A stretch of DNA of 64,000 bases. Source: Atlantibacter sp032062175. Its GTDB lineage: Bacteria > Pseudomonadota > Gammaproteobacteria > Enterobacterales > Enterobacteriaceae. Each line of letters starts with the position of its first letter. Position 1 is the first letter of the stretch. Where the stretch lies: contig NZ_DAMBQK010000016.1 in the NCBI RefSeq assembly GCF_032062175.1, positions 44,767 through 108,766 of the forward strand. Direction: 5' to 3'. The translations under genes were made by a program, and so were the position numbers. Positions 53,345-61,507 of this stretch are shown one piece after another. The notes below the pieces were generated by a model. That model was not told the origin of the DNA, ran no database searches, and was given only the letters and a program-made list of their open reading frames with translations.

Positions 53345-53512
53345 AGAATAATCCCCGGCATGCAGACGGTTATTTCGTGATGCGTGTCACGTTTGTTGGC
53401 TTTTGTGTGATAAATCACTAAATTTCACCGCACCGCATGGATCGCAAGAAGTCGCAGACCGACTCTTGCTACCCTGCCATAAGATCTTCACATCTTATTG
53501 AAAACGCGCCTT

Positions 53513-54715
53513 ATGGAATCCTGGAAAGTTAATCTTATCTCTGTCTGGTTCGGCTGCTTTTTTACCGGGTTGGCCATCAGCCAGATTTTACCTTTTTTGC
53601 CGCTGTACGTGGCGCAGCTTGGCGTGAGCTCTCATGAAGCGCTGTCGATGTGGTCAGGGCTGACCTTTAGCGTCACGTTTCTGGTTTCCGCTATCGTCTC
53701 GCCGATGTGGGGCAGCCTGGCGGACCGCAAAGGCCGCAAATTGATGCTGCTGCGCGCGTCGCTGGGCATGGCGGTGGCGATCCTGTTGCAGGCGTTTGCC
53801 ACCAACGTCTGGCAGTTGTTCTTTTTACGCGCCCTGATGGGCCTGACATCCGGCTACATTCCTAACGCGATGGCGCTGGTGGCGTCCCAGGTGCCACGCG
53901 AACGCAGCGGTTGGGCGCTGAGTACGCTTTCCACCGCCCAAATCAGCGGCGTGATCGCCGGGCCGCTAATGGGCGGTTTTCTGGCAGACTGGGTCGGTTT
54001 GCATTGGGTATTTTTAATCACCGCCGGGTTATTGATGGTCAGTTTTGTCGTCACGCTGTTCTTTATTAAAGAGGGCGTACGGACGGTTGTAACCAAAGAT
54101 CAGCGCCTGAGCGGCAAAGCGGTGTTTGCCTCGTTACCTTATCCGGGTCTTATCGTCAGTCTGTTTGTCACTACCCTGGTGATCCAATTATGTAACGGCT
54201 CAGTCGGCCCGATTCTGGCGCTGTTTATCCAGTCGTTAGCCCCGGACAGCAATAACATCGCGTTTTTAAGCGGCCTGATTGCCGCCGTGCCCGGTGTTTC
54301 GGCGCTAATGAGCGCGCCGCGTCTTGGCAAACTGGGCGATCGTATCGGCACCGCGCGCATCTTAATGGCCACGCTGATTGTCGCCGTGGTGCTGTTTTTC
54401 GCCATGTCGTTTGTTACCAACCCGGTGCAACTCGGCATTCTGCGTTTTCTGCTGGGTTTTGCGGATGGTGCCATGCTGCCAGCGGTACAAACGCTGCTCC
54501 TGAAATATTCCAGTGACCAGATCACCGGGCGTATTTTCGGGTACAACCAGTCGTTTATGTATCTTGGCAACGTTGTCGGGCCGTTGATGGGCGCAGGCGT
54601 CAGCGCCGCTGCGGGCTTTCGGTGGGTATTTATCGCCACAGCAGTGGTTGTACTGATAAATATCGTCCAGCTTGCGGTTGCACTTAATCGCACCGCCGGG
54701 AAAAGACGTGGATAA
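53513..54715 (+). CDS. MFS efflux transporter, MdtG-like
   Basis: The 400-residue protein has 12 membrane helices. Sequence blocks follow E. coli MdtG: PFLPLYVAQLGVSSHEAL, WGSLADRKGRKLMLLRASLG (MFS motif A), VPRERSGWALSTLSTAQISG, SAPRLGKLGDRIG and GRIFGYNQSF. MdtG exports fosfomycin and deoxycholate when raised in E. coli; this is a related protein, not necessarily the orthologue. The ATG at 53513 is given; an in-frame TTG at 53498 is an alternative. Upstream, GTGTGATAAATCACT (near 53404-53418) resembles a weak CRP or FNR site. Confidence 0.88.
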   Translation: MESWKVNLISVWFGCFFTGLAISQILPFLPLYVAQLGVSSHEALSMWSGLTFSVTFLVSAIVSPMWGSLADRKGRKLMLLRASLGMAVAILLQAFATNVWQLFFLRALMGLTSGYIPNAMALVASQVPRERSGWALSTLSTAQISGVIAGPLMGGFLADWVGLHWVFLITAGLLMVSFVVTLFFIKEGVRTVVTKDQRLSGKAVFASLPYPGLIVSLFVTTLVIQLCNGSVGPILALFIQSLAPDSNNIAFLSGLIAAVPGVSALMSAPRLGKLGDRIGTARILMATLIVAVVLFFAMSFVTNPVQLGILRFLLGFADGAMLPAVQTLLLKYSSDQITGRIFGYNQSFMYLGNVVGPLMGAGVSAAAGFRWVFIATAVVVLINIVQLAVALNRTAGKRRG

Positions 54716-54800
54716 GGTGATGATATATCATATGCAAACAGAGCAAGGGCCAGAGATTAATAATGGTTGGCGAAGGGTTTAATCGTCCTCTGCAATCCTA

Positions 54801-54830
54801 TATATTCAGTGAAACGTTTCGCTGAATATA
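54801..54830. promoter_or_regulatory. 30-bp near-perfect palindrome with LacI-type core
   Basis: The left half TATATTCAGTGAAAC and right half GTTTCGCTGAATATA differ from perfect symmetry at a single base pair. The core GAAACGTTTC is the pattern read by LacI/GalR-family regulators. It lies 86 bases after the MFS gene and 113 bases before iraP. No T run follows, so it is not a classic terminator. Confidence 0.6.
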
Positions 54831-54943
54831 TTATTCGTGGTTTCACATAAATACGATAAAATCGGCAAAATACTACTTTTCCCCCCTATCAAAAATGGGG
54901 AGGGGATGTTAACGTTATTTGACTTTTTAAAGGGATAATCTTC

Positions 54944-55204
54944 ATGAAAAACTTAATTGCTGAACTATTAGTGACACTGGCTGATAAAGAGCAGGAGTCA
55001 AAAGCGTTAGTGGCTCAGGTTGAAGCGTTGGAGATTGTGGTGACAGCGCTGTTGCGTCGCATGGAGCCCAGCGAGCAAGAGGCGCTTATCAACAGCATCG
55101 ACGGTGCAATGGATGGTGCGCGTGTAAAGTCTGAGGTCTCTGTAGAGGATTCGGAGCTCCTACAGCAGTACCTGAAAAAGCTCCTTAAGCATCCACGATC
55201 CTGA
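54944..55204 (+). CDS. iraP: Anti-adaptor protein IraP
   Basis: IraP binds RssB and so protects the stress sigma factor RpoS from ClpXP, chiefly under phosphate starvation. The 86-residue coiled-coil protein starts MKNLIAELLVTLADKEQES and keeps AQVEALEIVVTALLRRM, with the C-terminal LKKLLKHPR seen in E. coli. The ATG follows AAAGGGATAATCTTC. It is followed by a long hairpin and psiF; phoA, which separates them in E. coli, is absent. Confidence 0.95.
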   Translation: MKNLIAELLVTLADKEQESKALVAQVEALEIVVTALLRRMEPSEQEALINSIDGAMDGARVKSEVSVEDSELLQQYLKKLLKHPRS

Positions 55205-55282
55205 GGTGTATGTTCAAATGCCTGTTATTTTTGAGCCTTAAGCGAAATTATTCACTGCACCCCTCTCTCTGTTATCGTAATG

Positions 55283-55335
55283 CCATGATGTAGCCGGGAA
55301 ATAAAAAGCCTTTTTATTTTCCGGCTACATCATGG
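55283..55335. repeat. 25-bp inverted repeat with 3-base loop between iraP and psiF
   Basis: Arms 55283-55307 and 55311-55335 pair with one mismatch around GCC. The outer part CCATGATGTAGCCGG is GC-balanced and the inner part AAATAAAAA is AT-only. A T-rich stretch (TTATTTTTTTATTTT, from 55341) follows, so it can end iraP transcription, but the stem is far longer than usual terminators need. Confidence 0.75.
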
Positions 55336-55593
55336 TGCGCTTATTTTTTTATTTTAAATATAATTAACGATATTACTGTTTCGGTAATTGAAAGGCATTT
55401 TGCGTGGTCTGAAAATTGCGCCCCTGGATAATAAGCGAACGATCGGGCTTATTTCGCTTTGCTTATTTTTGGTAATGTGTAAAAAAAGACACACAAATTA
55501 GTGTTATCCCGGTGGCAATACTGAAACGCGCCAGTGGTTTTTCTCCTGCGCCAGGCCAGGCTTAAAACGCCTTATTTCAATTGGGATGGTGCT

Positions 55594-55914
55594 ATGAAAT
55601 CAACATTACTTTTCACAATCCTGGCAGGAATGTTAAGCAGTACGCCAGTCCATGCCGCCGAAAGAGCGTTAACCCCGCAACAGCAGCGAATGACCACCTG
55701 CAACCAGCAGGCGACATCGCAGGATCTCAAAGGCGACGCGCGAAAATCCTATATGAGCAATTGCCTGAAGAACAGCCAGTCTGCGCCGGGCGATAAAAGT
55801 TTGACGCCTCAGCAGCAAAAAATGAAAAGCTGTAATACCGAAGCGGGAAATAAATCCCTTAGCGGCGATGCGCGTAAAACCTTTATGAGTGAGTGTCTGA
55901 AAAAGGCCCGTTAA
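55594..55914 (+). CDS. psiF: Phosphate-starvation-inducible protein PsiF
   Basis: The 106-residue periplasmic protein has a signal peptide ending near TPVHAAERA and two tandem PsiF repeats (about 25-60 and 69-106). Each runs LTPQQQ(R/K)M, a Cys, GDARK(S/T)(Y/F)MS and CLK. Length equals E. coli PsiF. In E. coli it lies behind phoA in the Pho regulon; here it stands alone with its own upstream region, where I see no clear Pho box. The function is unknown. Confidence 0.94.
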   Translation: MKSTLLFTILAGMLSSTPVHAAERALTPQQQRMTTCNQQATSQDLKGDARKSYMSNCLKNSQSAPGDKSLTPQQQKMKSCNTEAGNKSLSGDARKTFMSECLKKAR

Positions 55915-55921
55915 TCATCCA

Positions 55922-55957
55922 TTAGGGTGAGTTTCATTTAGGGCTCACCCTAAATTT
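55922..55957 (+). terminator. Terminator of psiF
   Basis: TTAGGGTGAG (55922-55931) and CTCACCCTAA (55944-55953) form a perfect 10-bp stem with a 12-base loop, followed by ATTT. Confidence 0.75.
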
Positions 55958-56022
55958 CATACTCCGCGCCGTTGACCCGTTTCTATACTCTGGGAAATTT
56001 ATCCAGTAAATCTCCTATACCA

Positions 56023-57132
56023 ATGAATGATGAACAGACCTTCAGCAAATGGCGTCTCTGGGATATTTCGGCGCGCGAAAAGCCTCTTAACGACGATAAA
56101 CACCGCAGCGGTTTACGCTTTGCCCGTCGTATCTGGTTGCCACGCACGGTAGGCCATTTTTGCAGTTTCATCATGTTTGCCGGGGTGCTGGTAGACCAGG
56201 CGCTGCCAGGATGGTGGTGGCTGGCGCTGGTGATGTACGCCTTTGTGTGGCCGCACCTGGCATTGCAAATTGCTGAACGCGCGTCGGACCCGATGTCGGC
56301 GGAGCGGCGCAACCTGATTATCGATACCCTGATGGCGGGCATCGGGATTGCCATCATGGGCGGCAATGCGCTTCCCTGCCTGCTGCTTACGATGATGGTC
56401 AACATGAACAATATCGGCGCATTCGGCGTGCGTTTTTTTGCCGCAGGGCTTGTGCTGCAAATGATGACGGCGCTGATGGCTATGCAGTTTATCGACGCGC
56501 CTTTTAACGTCACCACCACGCCACTGCAATTTTTCCTCAGTTTACCGACGCTGATTATCTATCCGGCGCTGTTTGCCTTTGTTTGCTATCGCACGGCGGT
56601 CAATCTGGCGGAGCATAAGCGGCGGCTACAACTGATCAGCACCCGCGACGGAATGACGGGGGTGTATAACCGCCGCCACTGGGAGCAATTGTTGAGCATT
56701 GAATATGAAAATGCGCTGCGCTATCGCCGCGCCTCAACGCTGCTGCTGATCGACATCGACCATTTTAAGCAAATTAATGATACTTACGGGCACGATGCCG
56801 GCGATAAAGCGATCATTGCCGTGACGCAGTATTTACAGTTAACGCTGCGGGTTAGCGATGTCATTGGGCGGTTTGGCGGCGATGAGTTCGCGGTGATCAT
56901 GAGCGGGACGACCCCGGAAAGCGCCGTCGCCGCGATGGATCGCATCCACGAGCGTTTGCAAAACCTGAGAATTGATAATGCCGCGTCGCTGAAGGTGCAA
57001 ATAAGTGTCGGCATCGCACCGTTCAATACTCATATGAAAGATTACCAGGCGTGGCTGAAAGCCGCAGACACCGCGCTTTATCAGGCCAAGAAGGCGGGAC
57101 GTAACCGAACCGAAGTCTATACGGTCACATGA
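56023..57132 (+). CDS. dgcC: Diguanylate cyclase DgcC (AdrA/YaiC)
   Basis: DgcC makes cyclic di-GMP that turns on cellulose synthesis under CsgD control. The protein of about 369 residues has an N-terminal MASE2 membrane region of about six helices (40-190) and a GGDEF domain (about 200-365): STRDGMTGVYNRRHWE, LLIDIDHFKQINDTYGHD and GRFGGDEFAVIMSG. The I-site RVSD is intact five residues before the GG(D/E)EF loop segment, so product inhibition is expected. MNDEQTF at 56023 aligns with the internal Met of E. coli; an upstream TTG at 55972 is open but unlikely. Confidence 0.94.
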   Translation: MNDEQTFSKWRLWDISAREKPLNDDKHRSGLRFARRIWLPRTVGHFCSFIMFAGVLVDQALPGWWWLALVMYAFVWPHLALQIAERASDPMSAERRNLIIDTLMAGIGIAIMGGNALPCLLLTMMVNMNNIGAFGVRFFAAGLVLQMMTALMAMQFIDAPFNVTTTPLQFFLSLPTLIIYPALFAFVCYRTAVNLAEHKRRLQLISTRDGMTGVYNRRHWEQLLSIEYENALRYRRASTLLLIDIDHFKQINDTYGHDAGDKAIIAVTQYLQLTLRVSDVIGRFGGDEFAVIMSGTTPESAVAAMDRIHERLQNLRIDNAASLKVQISVGIAPFNTHMKDYQAWLKAADTALYQAKKAGRNRTEVYTVT

Positions 57133-57154
57133 GCGCGCATCCGCGCTCATGTGA
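57125..57154. terminator. Stem-loop between convergent dgcC and proC
   Basis: TCACATGAGCGCG and CGCGCTCATGTGA form a perfect 13-bp stem with a CATC loop. It covers the dgcC stop codon. It lacks a T run on either strand, so it may be an mRNA-end or weak bidirectional terminator. Confidence 0.6.
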
Positions 57155-57163
57155 CACGGCAAG

Positions 57164-57973
57164 TTAACCCTTACTCAGCGCCTCGGATTTCGCCATGCAT
57201 GTTGTCATGGCTTCCATCACCGCCGCGCGCAGGCCTTTCTCTTCCAGCACTTTTACCGCTTCAATCGTGGTACCGCCCGGCGAGCACACCATATCCTTAA
57301 GTTCGCCGGGATGTTTCCCGGTTTCCAGCACCATTTTGGCCGAACCCATCACCGCCTGGGCGGCAAATTTATAGGCCTGGGCGCGCGGCATCCCGCCCAG
57401 TACGGCGGCGTCCGCCATCGCTTCGATAAACATAAAGACATAGGCGGGTGCGGAACCGCTCACGCCCACGACCGAGTGGATCATGTATTCCGGCACGTTT
57501 TCCGCCTGGCCGAAACTGCGGAACATGGCCAGCACCGCGTCGGTTTCTTCCGGTGACACCAGCGCGTTGGCGGTAATCGACGTCATCCCGGCATTCACCA
57601 GCGATGGCGTGTTAGGCATGGCGCGAATAATTTTGCGGTCATGGCCCAGCGCCACGGCGAGCTGATCGAGCGTGATCCCGGCGGCGATAGACACCACCAG
57701 CGAGTCTTTATTGAGACTGGACGCAATATCGCCCATCACTTTCAACATGATGTTGGGCTTCACCGCGCCAAATACGATATCCGCCGCCTGGGCGACTTCC
57801 TGTGCGCTTTGCGCGCCGTTGATGCCATATTCGCTCTGCAACGCGGCGACATTATCGGCTGAAGGGGTATAGACCCAGATATTGCTGGCGGGTACATCGC
57901 CGCTGGCGATCAGGCCGCCGAGAATGGCTTTCCCCATATTTCCACAGCCAATAAAACCGATCTTCTTATCCAT
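57164..57973 (-). CDS. proC: Pyrroline-5-carboxylate reductase
   Basis: ProC reduces pyrroline-5-carboxylate to proline with NAD(P)H, the last step of proline synthesis. The 269-residue protein has an N-terminal Rossmann motif KIGFIGCGNMGKAILGGLI, VKPNIM in the cofactor cleft, and the conserved C-terminal run GSGPAYVF-like SGSAPAYVFMFIEAM and DMVCSPGGTTIEAVKVLE. Confidence 0.97.
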   Translation of the reverse strand: MDKKIGFIGCGNMGKAILGGLIASGDVPASNIWVYTPSADNVAALQSEYGINGAQSAQEVAQAADIVFGAVKPNIMLKVMGDIASSLNKDSLVVSIAAGITLDQLAVALGHDRKIIRAMPNTPSLVNAGMTSITANALVSPEETDAVLAMFRSFGQAENVPEYMIHSVVGVSGSAPAYVFMFIEAMADAAVLGGMPRAQAYKFAAQAVMGSAKMVLETGKHPGELKDMVCSPGGTTIEAVKVLEEKGLRAAVMEAMTTCMAKSEALSKG

Positions 57974-58148
57974 TTTATCCCTCCATCATGGTTATTTTAC
58001 GTTGTGCATGGCCTCTAGCTTAACGCGCCTTTTACCGTTTTCGCTATGGCGGCGGCTTTATCCGGTCGTTAAAAGTCACCATACTTTTACCCAAAGCGGG
58101 TAGAATCCGCGTTTTAATTGTCACGCCGCAGGCGGATCTGGAGTCAAA

Positions 58149-58604
58149 ATGTCGATATGGGTAGATGCCGATGCGTGTCCGAACGTGATTAAAGAAGTGC
58201 TGTGGCGCGCGGCGGATCGCTGCCAGGTGATGGTGACAATGGTGGCGAACCAGAATCTGCGTGTGCCGCCGTCGAAATTTGTCCGCGCCTGGCGGGTAGA
58301 GGCCGGGTTTGACGTGGCGGATAACGAAATTGTACGCCACTGCCAGCCAGGAGATTTGGTGATCACCGCCGATATCCCGCTGGCGGCGGAAGTGATTGCC
58401 AAAGGCGCGCATGCGTTAAATCCGCGTGGCGAACGCTACACCGAGGCCACCATTCGCGAGCGCTTAACCATGCGCGATTTTATGGATACGCTGCGAGCCA
58501 GCGGCATCCAGACTGGCGGGCCGTCAACCCTTAGCCCGCGCGACAGGCAACAGTTCGCCGCCGAGCTGGATAAGTGGTTACTGGCCCGCGCCCGTCGCGT
58601 TTAA
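58149..58604 (+). CDS. yaiI: YaiI, UPF0178 (YqxD-type) protein
   Basis: The 151-residue protein of unknown function is predicted to have a PIN/NYN-like nuclease fold. It opens SIWVDADACPNVIKEVL and carries QPGDLVITADIPLAAEVI and the conserved ARRxRHxxRx-like segment GERYTEATIRERLTMRDF. Acidic residues in VDADA and TADIPL suit metal binding. It diverges from proC, as in E. coli, and overlaps the 3' end of the DUF2076 gene by 4 bases. Confidence 0.94.
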   Translation: MSIWVDADACPNVIKEVLWRAADRCQVMVTMVANQNLRVPPSKFVRAWRVEAGFDVADNEIVRHCQPGDLVITADIPLAAEVIAKGAHALNPRGERYTEATIRERLTMRDFMDTLRASGIQTGGPSTLSPRDRQQFAAELDKWLLARARRV

Positions 58605-59338
58605 GTCCAGCTGTCGTCGTCACCGCCGAAATCGTTGCCGAAATCATCATCATTACCGAAGTCCGCATCGTCATTAGTGGCATAGTCGTTGACGTTGTCC
58701 TGGGGTAGCCCGGCGTCCTGGTTGAGAAACTGGCTGTCATCCGCTTCGTTATAATCTTCAACGGCGTTGATTGCGCCGGTATCCGTCGGCTGGGTCGGAT
58801 CGTCAATGATATTCACGATCTCTTCCGGCTGGCTGTGGCTGAACATGCTGGTTAGCATATTCGCCATCATCACGCCGCCGGCCACGCCCACAGCCGTTTG
58901 CAGCGCGCCGCCCATAAAACCCTGGCCTCTCGGCGCGCCATAGCCCTGCGCACTGGCTGGCGGCGCGTTGTACTGGCCCGGCGCGGCGCGGGCGTATTGG
59001 TCGGCACCCGGGATGGGCTTGTCTACCGGGCGGGCAGGGGTATGATTACCGCCGCCGAACAGCCCGGCAAGAAAACCACCGCTGCTCTGTTTTTGCTCCG
59101 CTTCATGCTCGCGCTGCGCCAACTGGCCTTCCAGCGCCTGTAGCCGCTGGTTCAACTGTTTGATGGCGGCCTCCTGAATCAGGATGGTTTGCGCCATATA
59201 ATAGGGTGCCTGCGGCTGTTGCTGGAGATGGTTGACGATACGCGCCTCGGCTTCAGCGTCGCGTGGGGCGCTCTGGCTTTCAGCCTGTTGCAGACGGCTA
59301 AACAGCCCATCGATCAGGCGTTGTTCTTCGGATTGCAT
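58601..59338 (-). CDS. DUF2076 domain-containing protein
   Basis: The 245-residue protein has an N-terminal helical part with coiled-coil character (MQSEEQRLIDGLFSRLQ, about 1-85), a Gly/Pro-rich middle with GGFLAGLFGGG and a weak hydrophobic helix (GGALQTAVGVAGGVMMANML, near 140-160), then a very acidic Asp/Asn-rich tail (about 190-245). It matches the DUF2076 family found in Proteobacteria; the function is unknown. It lies between yaiI and aroL, where E. coli has nothing that I recall. Confidence 0.85.
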   Translation of the reverse strand: MQSEEQRLIDGLFSRLQQAESQSAPRDAEAEARIVNHLQQQPQAPYYMAQTILIQEAAIKQLNQRLQALEGQLAQREHEAEQKQSSGGFLAGLFGGGNHTPARPVDKPIPGADQYARAAPGQYNAPPASAQGYGAPRGQGFMGGALQTAVGVAGGVMMANMLTSMFSHSQPEEIVNIIDDPTQPTDTGAINAVEDYNEADDSQFLNQDAGLPQDNVNDYATNDDADFGNDDDFGNDFGGDDDSWT

Positions 59339-59341
59339 GAT

Positions 59342-59641
59342 TCATTTCTCCGTCATTATGCATCTGTAATAACTATAATCCTGATTTATCTCTCCGATCG
59401 CGTTACGGGATAAATCTGCAAAACAGGCCTGGTTCATAAAAGTGGAATCCAGATTGCGCATCAGGGGTTGTAATTGATAGTCAGTTTCAAGTAAGGTGTG
59501 CGCACCTTTCAGTGGTAGAAATTCTTTACATGCAACAGCCTTATTCCACATGGCTTGGCAGCGGTAAAAATCGCTACATTTCATTTTCGTAACTAAATTT
59601 TTACACCTTTCCTGTGTACTAGCTTGCTGGTATGATGACAA
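59342..59641 (-). CDS. Possible small cysteine-rich protein upstream of the DUF2076 gene
   Basis: The 99-codon minus-strand frame has ordinary amino-acid composition and six cysteines (ERCKNL, KCSDFYRC, ACKEF, ACFADL, YRCIM). It ends 3 bases before the DUF2076 start. The first possible start is a TTG at 59641 inside the aroL promoter; an ATG at 59584 would leave 80 residues. Neither has a good ribosome site. I do not recognise the protein. It may be a real, co-transcribed small protein or a chance frame. Confidence 0.4.
   Translation of the reverse strand: MSSYQQASTQERCKNLVTKMKCSDFYRCQAMWNKAVACKEFLPLKGAHTLLETDYQLQPLMRNLDSTFMNQACFADLSRNAIGEINQDYSYYRCIMTEK
59588..59636 (+). promoter_or_regulatory. 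aroL promoter with TyrR-box-like and TrpR-operator-like sites
   Basis: CGTAAC-N6-TTTACA (59588-59605) matches the TyrR box TGTAAA-N6-TTTACA in one half and partly in the other. TGTACTAGCTTGCTGGTA (59615-59632) resembles the TrpR operator in the E. coli aroL promoter, and TATGAT (59631-59636) is a likely -10. Confidence 0.7.
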
Positions 59642-59696
59642 TTCTAAACGTTAATGACGTCATCTCAACGGCTGAGATGCTGAGGACAATCCTTTC

Positions 59697-60221
59697 ATGA
59701 CTCAACCCCTTTTTCTGGTCGGGCCGCGCGGATGTGGCAAAACAACGGTGGGTCAGCGTTTAGCGACATCGCTGGGGTTTCATTTTGTCGATACCGACCG
59801 CTGGCTGTTAGAACAAAGCGGCGCGACGGTGGCGGAAATTGTGGAACAAGAAGGATGGCCGGGGTTTCGCGCCAGGGAAAGCCAGGCGTTGCAGGCGGTG
59901 ACGCAGCCCGCCACGGTGGTTGCCACCGGTGGCGGCATGGTGTTGGCGGAGGTGAACCGTCTGTTTATGCGCAATCACGGCGCGGTGATCTATTTGCAGG
60001 TTCCGGCTGACACCCTGGCACAGCGCCTGCTGGCATCGCCGGAAGAAGAGCAGCGGCCCACGCTGACCGGCAAACCGATGGTCGAAGAAATCGAAGATGT
60101 GCTGGCTCAACGAGAAGCGCTGTACCAGGCGGCGGCGCATCATGTTATCGACGCCAGTCTGCCGGTTGACCTTATTATTGCGCGTATTCTTGAAGTGTTG
60201 CGTTTAGCTCGCGCGAGCTAG
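59697..60221 (+). CDS. aroL: Shikimate kinase II
   Basis: AroL phosphorylates shikimate in the aromatic amino-acid pathway. The 174-residue P-loop kinase has Walker A LVGPRGCGKTTVGQRLA (residues about 7-23), the shikimate-binding DTDRWLLEQ and FRARESQAL, GGGMVL, and the lid region LLASPEEEQRPTLTGKP. The upstream TyrR/TrpR-like sites agree with the regulated isoenzyme. Confidence 0.96.
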   Translation: MTQPLFLVGPRGCGKTTVGQRLATSLGFHFVDTDRWLLEQSGATVAEIVEQEGWPGFRARESQALQAVTQPATVVATGGGMVLAEVNRLFMRNHGAVIYLQVPADTLAQRLLASPEEEQRPTLTGKPMVEEIEDVLAQREALYQAAAHHVIDASLPVDLIIARILEVLRLARAS

Positions 60222-60267
60222 CGGTTGTCTATACTTAATACTTCGAATCCATTGATAAGGAAGTGTT

Positions 60268-60459
60268 ATGGCATCCAGACCCCCGTATCCCCGAGAAGCA
60301 CGCATTGTCACGATAGAGAAAGGCACCCCAGGGCAGACGGTGACCTGGTATCAGCTGCGGGCGGATCATCCGAAACCTGACGCATTGATTAGCGAGCATG
60401 ACACGGAAGCCGAAGCGCTGGATGCGAAGCGGCGCTATGAAGATCCTGATAAAACGTGA
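60268..60459 (+). CDS. yaiA: YaiA family protein
   Basis: The 63-residue small soluble protein begins MASRPPYPREARIVTIEKGT and equals E. coli YaiA in length and position. It lies 46 bases after aroL. AAGGAAG precedes its start. The E. coli gene is co-transcribed with aroL and aroM. The function is unknown. Confidence 0.93.
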   Translation: MASRPPYPREARIVTIEKGTPGQTVTWYQLRADHPKPDALISEHDTEAEALDAKRRYEDPDKT

Positions 60460-60600
60460 TGCCCTTCACAAGGGGGAGCGGCTGGCTCTCCCTTCCTTCA
60501 TCCTTTCACTTCGCCAAATTCTGAATTTTCAATCGCCGGAACGGTTAAATTCCCGTTACTATTAAAACCTTACTTTAAGACCCGTCGCGACGAGGAGAAA

Positions 60601-60657
60601 ATGCGCGGCAAGATTACCAGAAGCTGCCAGGGTTTATGGTTAATTTATCTCCAATAA
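60601..60657 (+). CDS. Possible 18-codon leader peptide before aroM
   Basis: ATG at 60601 follows the strong ribosome site GAGGAG by 4 bases and encodes MRGKITRSCQGLWLIYLQ before TAA. It contains Trp and Tyr codons, one each. No attenuator stem was identified after it. It may be a short upstream frame of no function. Confidence 0.3.
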   Translation: MRGKITRSCQGLWLIYLQ

Positions 60658-60710
60658 ATGCATGGCGCGGTAAGCAGTGCAGTATAAAAGCAAGAGATTA
60701 GACAGGCGGA

Positions 60711-61394
60711 ATGAACATGAACCCTACGTTAGCGATACTCACGATTGGCGTTGTACCCGTCAGTGCCATTATGCCGTTACTGGCGGAGCAGGTCCCGGAA
60801 GAACAAATTAAGCATATGAGTTTAATGGGATCGCTCAGCAAAGAGGAGGCGCTGCAAGACTATGGCGTCGAGCCCGGCCATGAGGGCATGCTGACATTAC
60901 TCAGCAATAAAGAAGTCGTGGAAGTGTCGCGTCAAAAAACCGAGCTGGCGTTGCAAAGCGCTATTGAAGTGCTGGAGAACCAGGGGTGTGACGTCATTCT
61001 GCTCATGAGCACTTACCGCTTCACCAAACTTCATGCCCGTAACGCGATCTTACTGGAGCCGCAGCGCATTATTCCGCCGCTGGTTGCTTCCATTGTCGAT
61101 GGTCACCAGGTCGGCGTGATTGTGCCAATCCCGGAACTGCTGCCATTACAGGCTGAAAAATGGGCGATGCTGGAAAACCCGCCGCTTTATGCGCTGGCGA
61201 GCCCGGTATTCGGCACCGAGCAGGAGCTGCTGGATGCCGGACGGACGCTCATCGAGCAGGGCGCGGATGTGCTGATGCTGGATTGCCTTGGCTATTACCA
61301 GATTCACCGCGATCTGTTGCAGCAGGAGCTGGATGTGCCCGTGCTACTCTCCAACGTGCTGGTGGCCCATCTGGCCTCTGAACTGCTGGTTTAA
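60711..61394 (+). CDS. aroM: AroM family protein
   Basis: The 227-residue protein is of unknown function; the family resembles the Asp/Glu racemase fold. It begins NPTLAILTIGVVPVSAIMPL and keeps DVILLMST, ILLEPQRIIPPLVASIVDGH, VGVIVPIPELLP and DVLMLDCLGYYQ. In E. coli it belongs to the TyrR-regulated aroL-yaiA-aroM unit; here 251 bases separate it from yaiA. ATGs at 60711 and 60717 are both possible. Confidence 0.93.
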   Translation: MNMNPTLAILTIGVVPVSAIMPLLAEQVPEEQIKHMSLMGSLSKEEALQDYGVEPGHEGMLTLLSNKEVVEVSRQKTELALQSAIEVLENQGCDVILLMSTYRFTKLHARNAILLEPQRIIPPLVASIVDGHQVGVIVPIPELLPLQAEKWAMLENPPLYALASPVFGTEQELLDAGRTLIEQGADVLMLDCLGYYQIHRDLLQQELDVPVLLSNVLVAHLASELLV

Positions 61395-61507
61395 CACAAT
61401 TTTGTGAGCTGAACTGGGCTTGCCTGAGATACCCGTCATTGTTAACGCTGCAAGTTACCTGAATTCGGGTATATTGGTTTTTCGACCATTTCTATAAGGG
61501 CCAGTCC

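Noticed and set aside
55336..55593. Pho box before psiF
   Set aside because: No CTGTCAT-type direct repeats with 11-base spacing were found.
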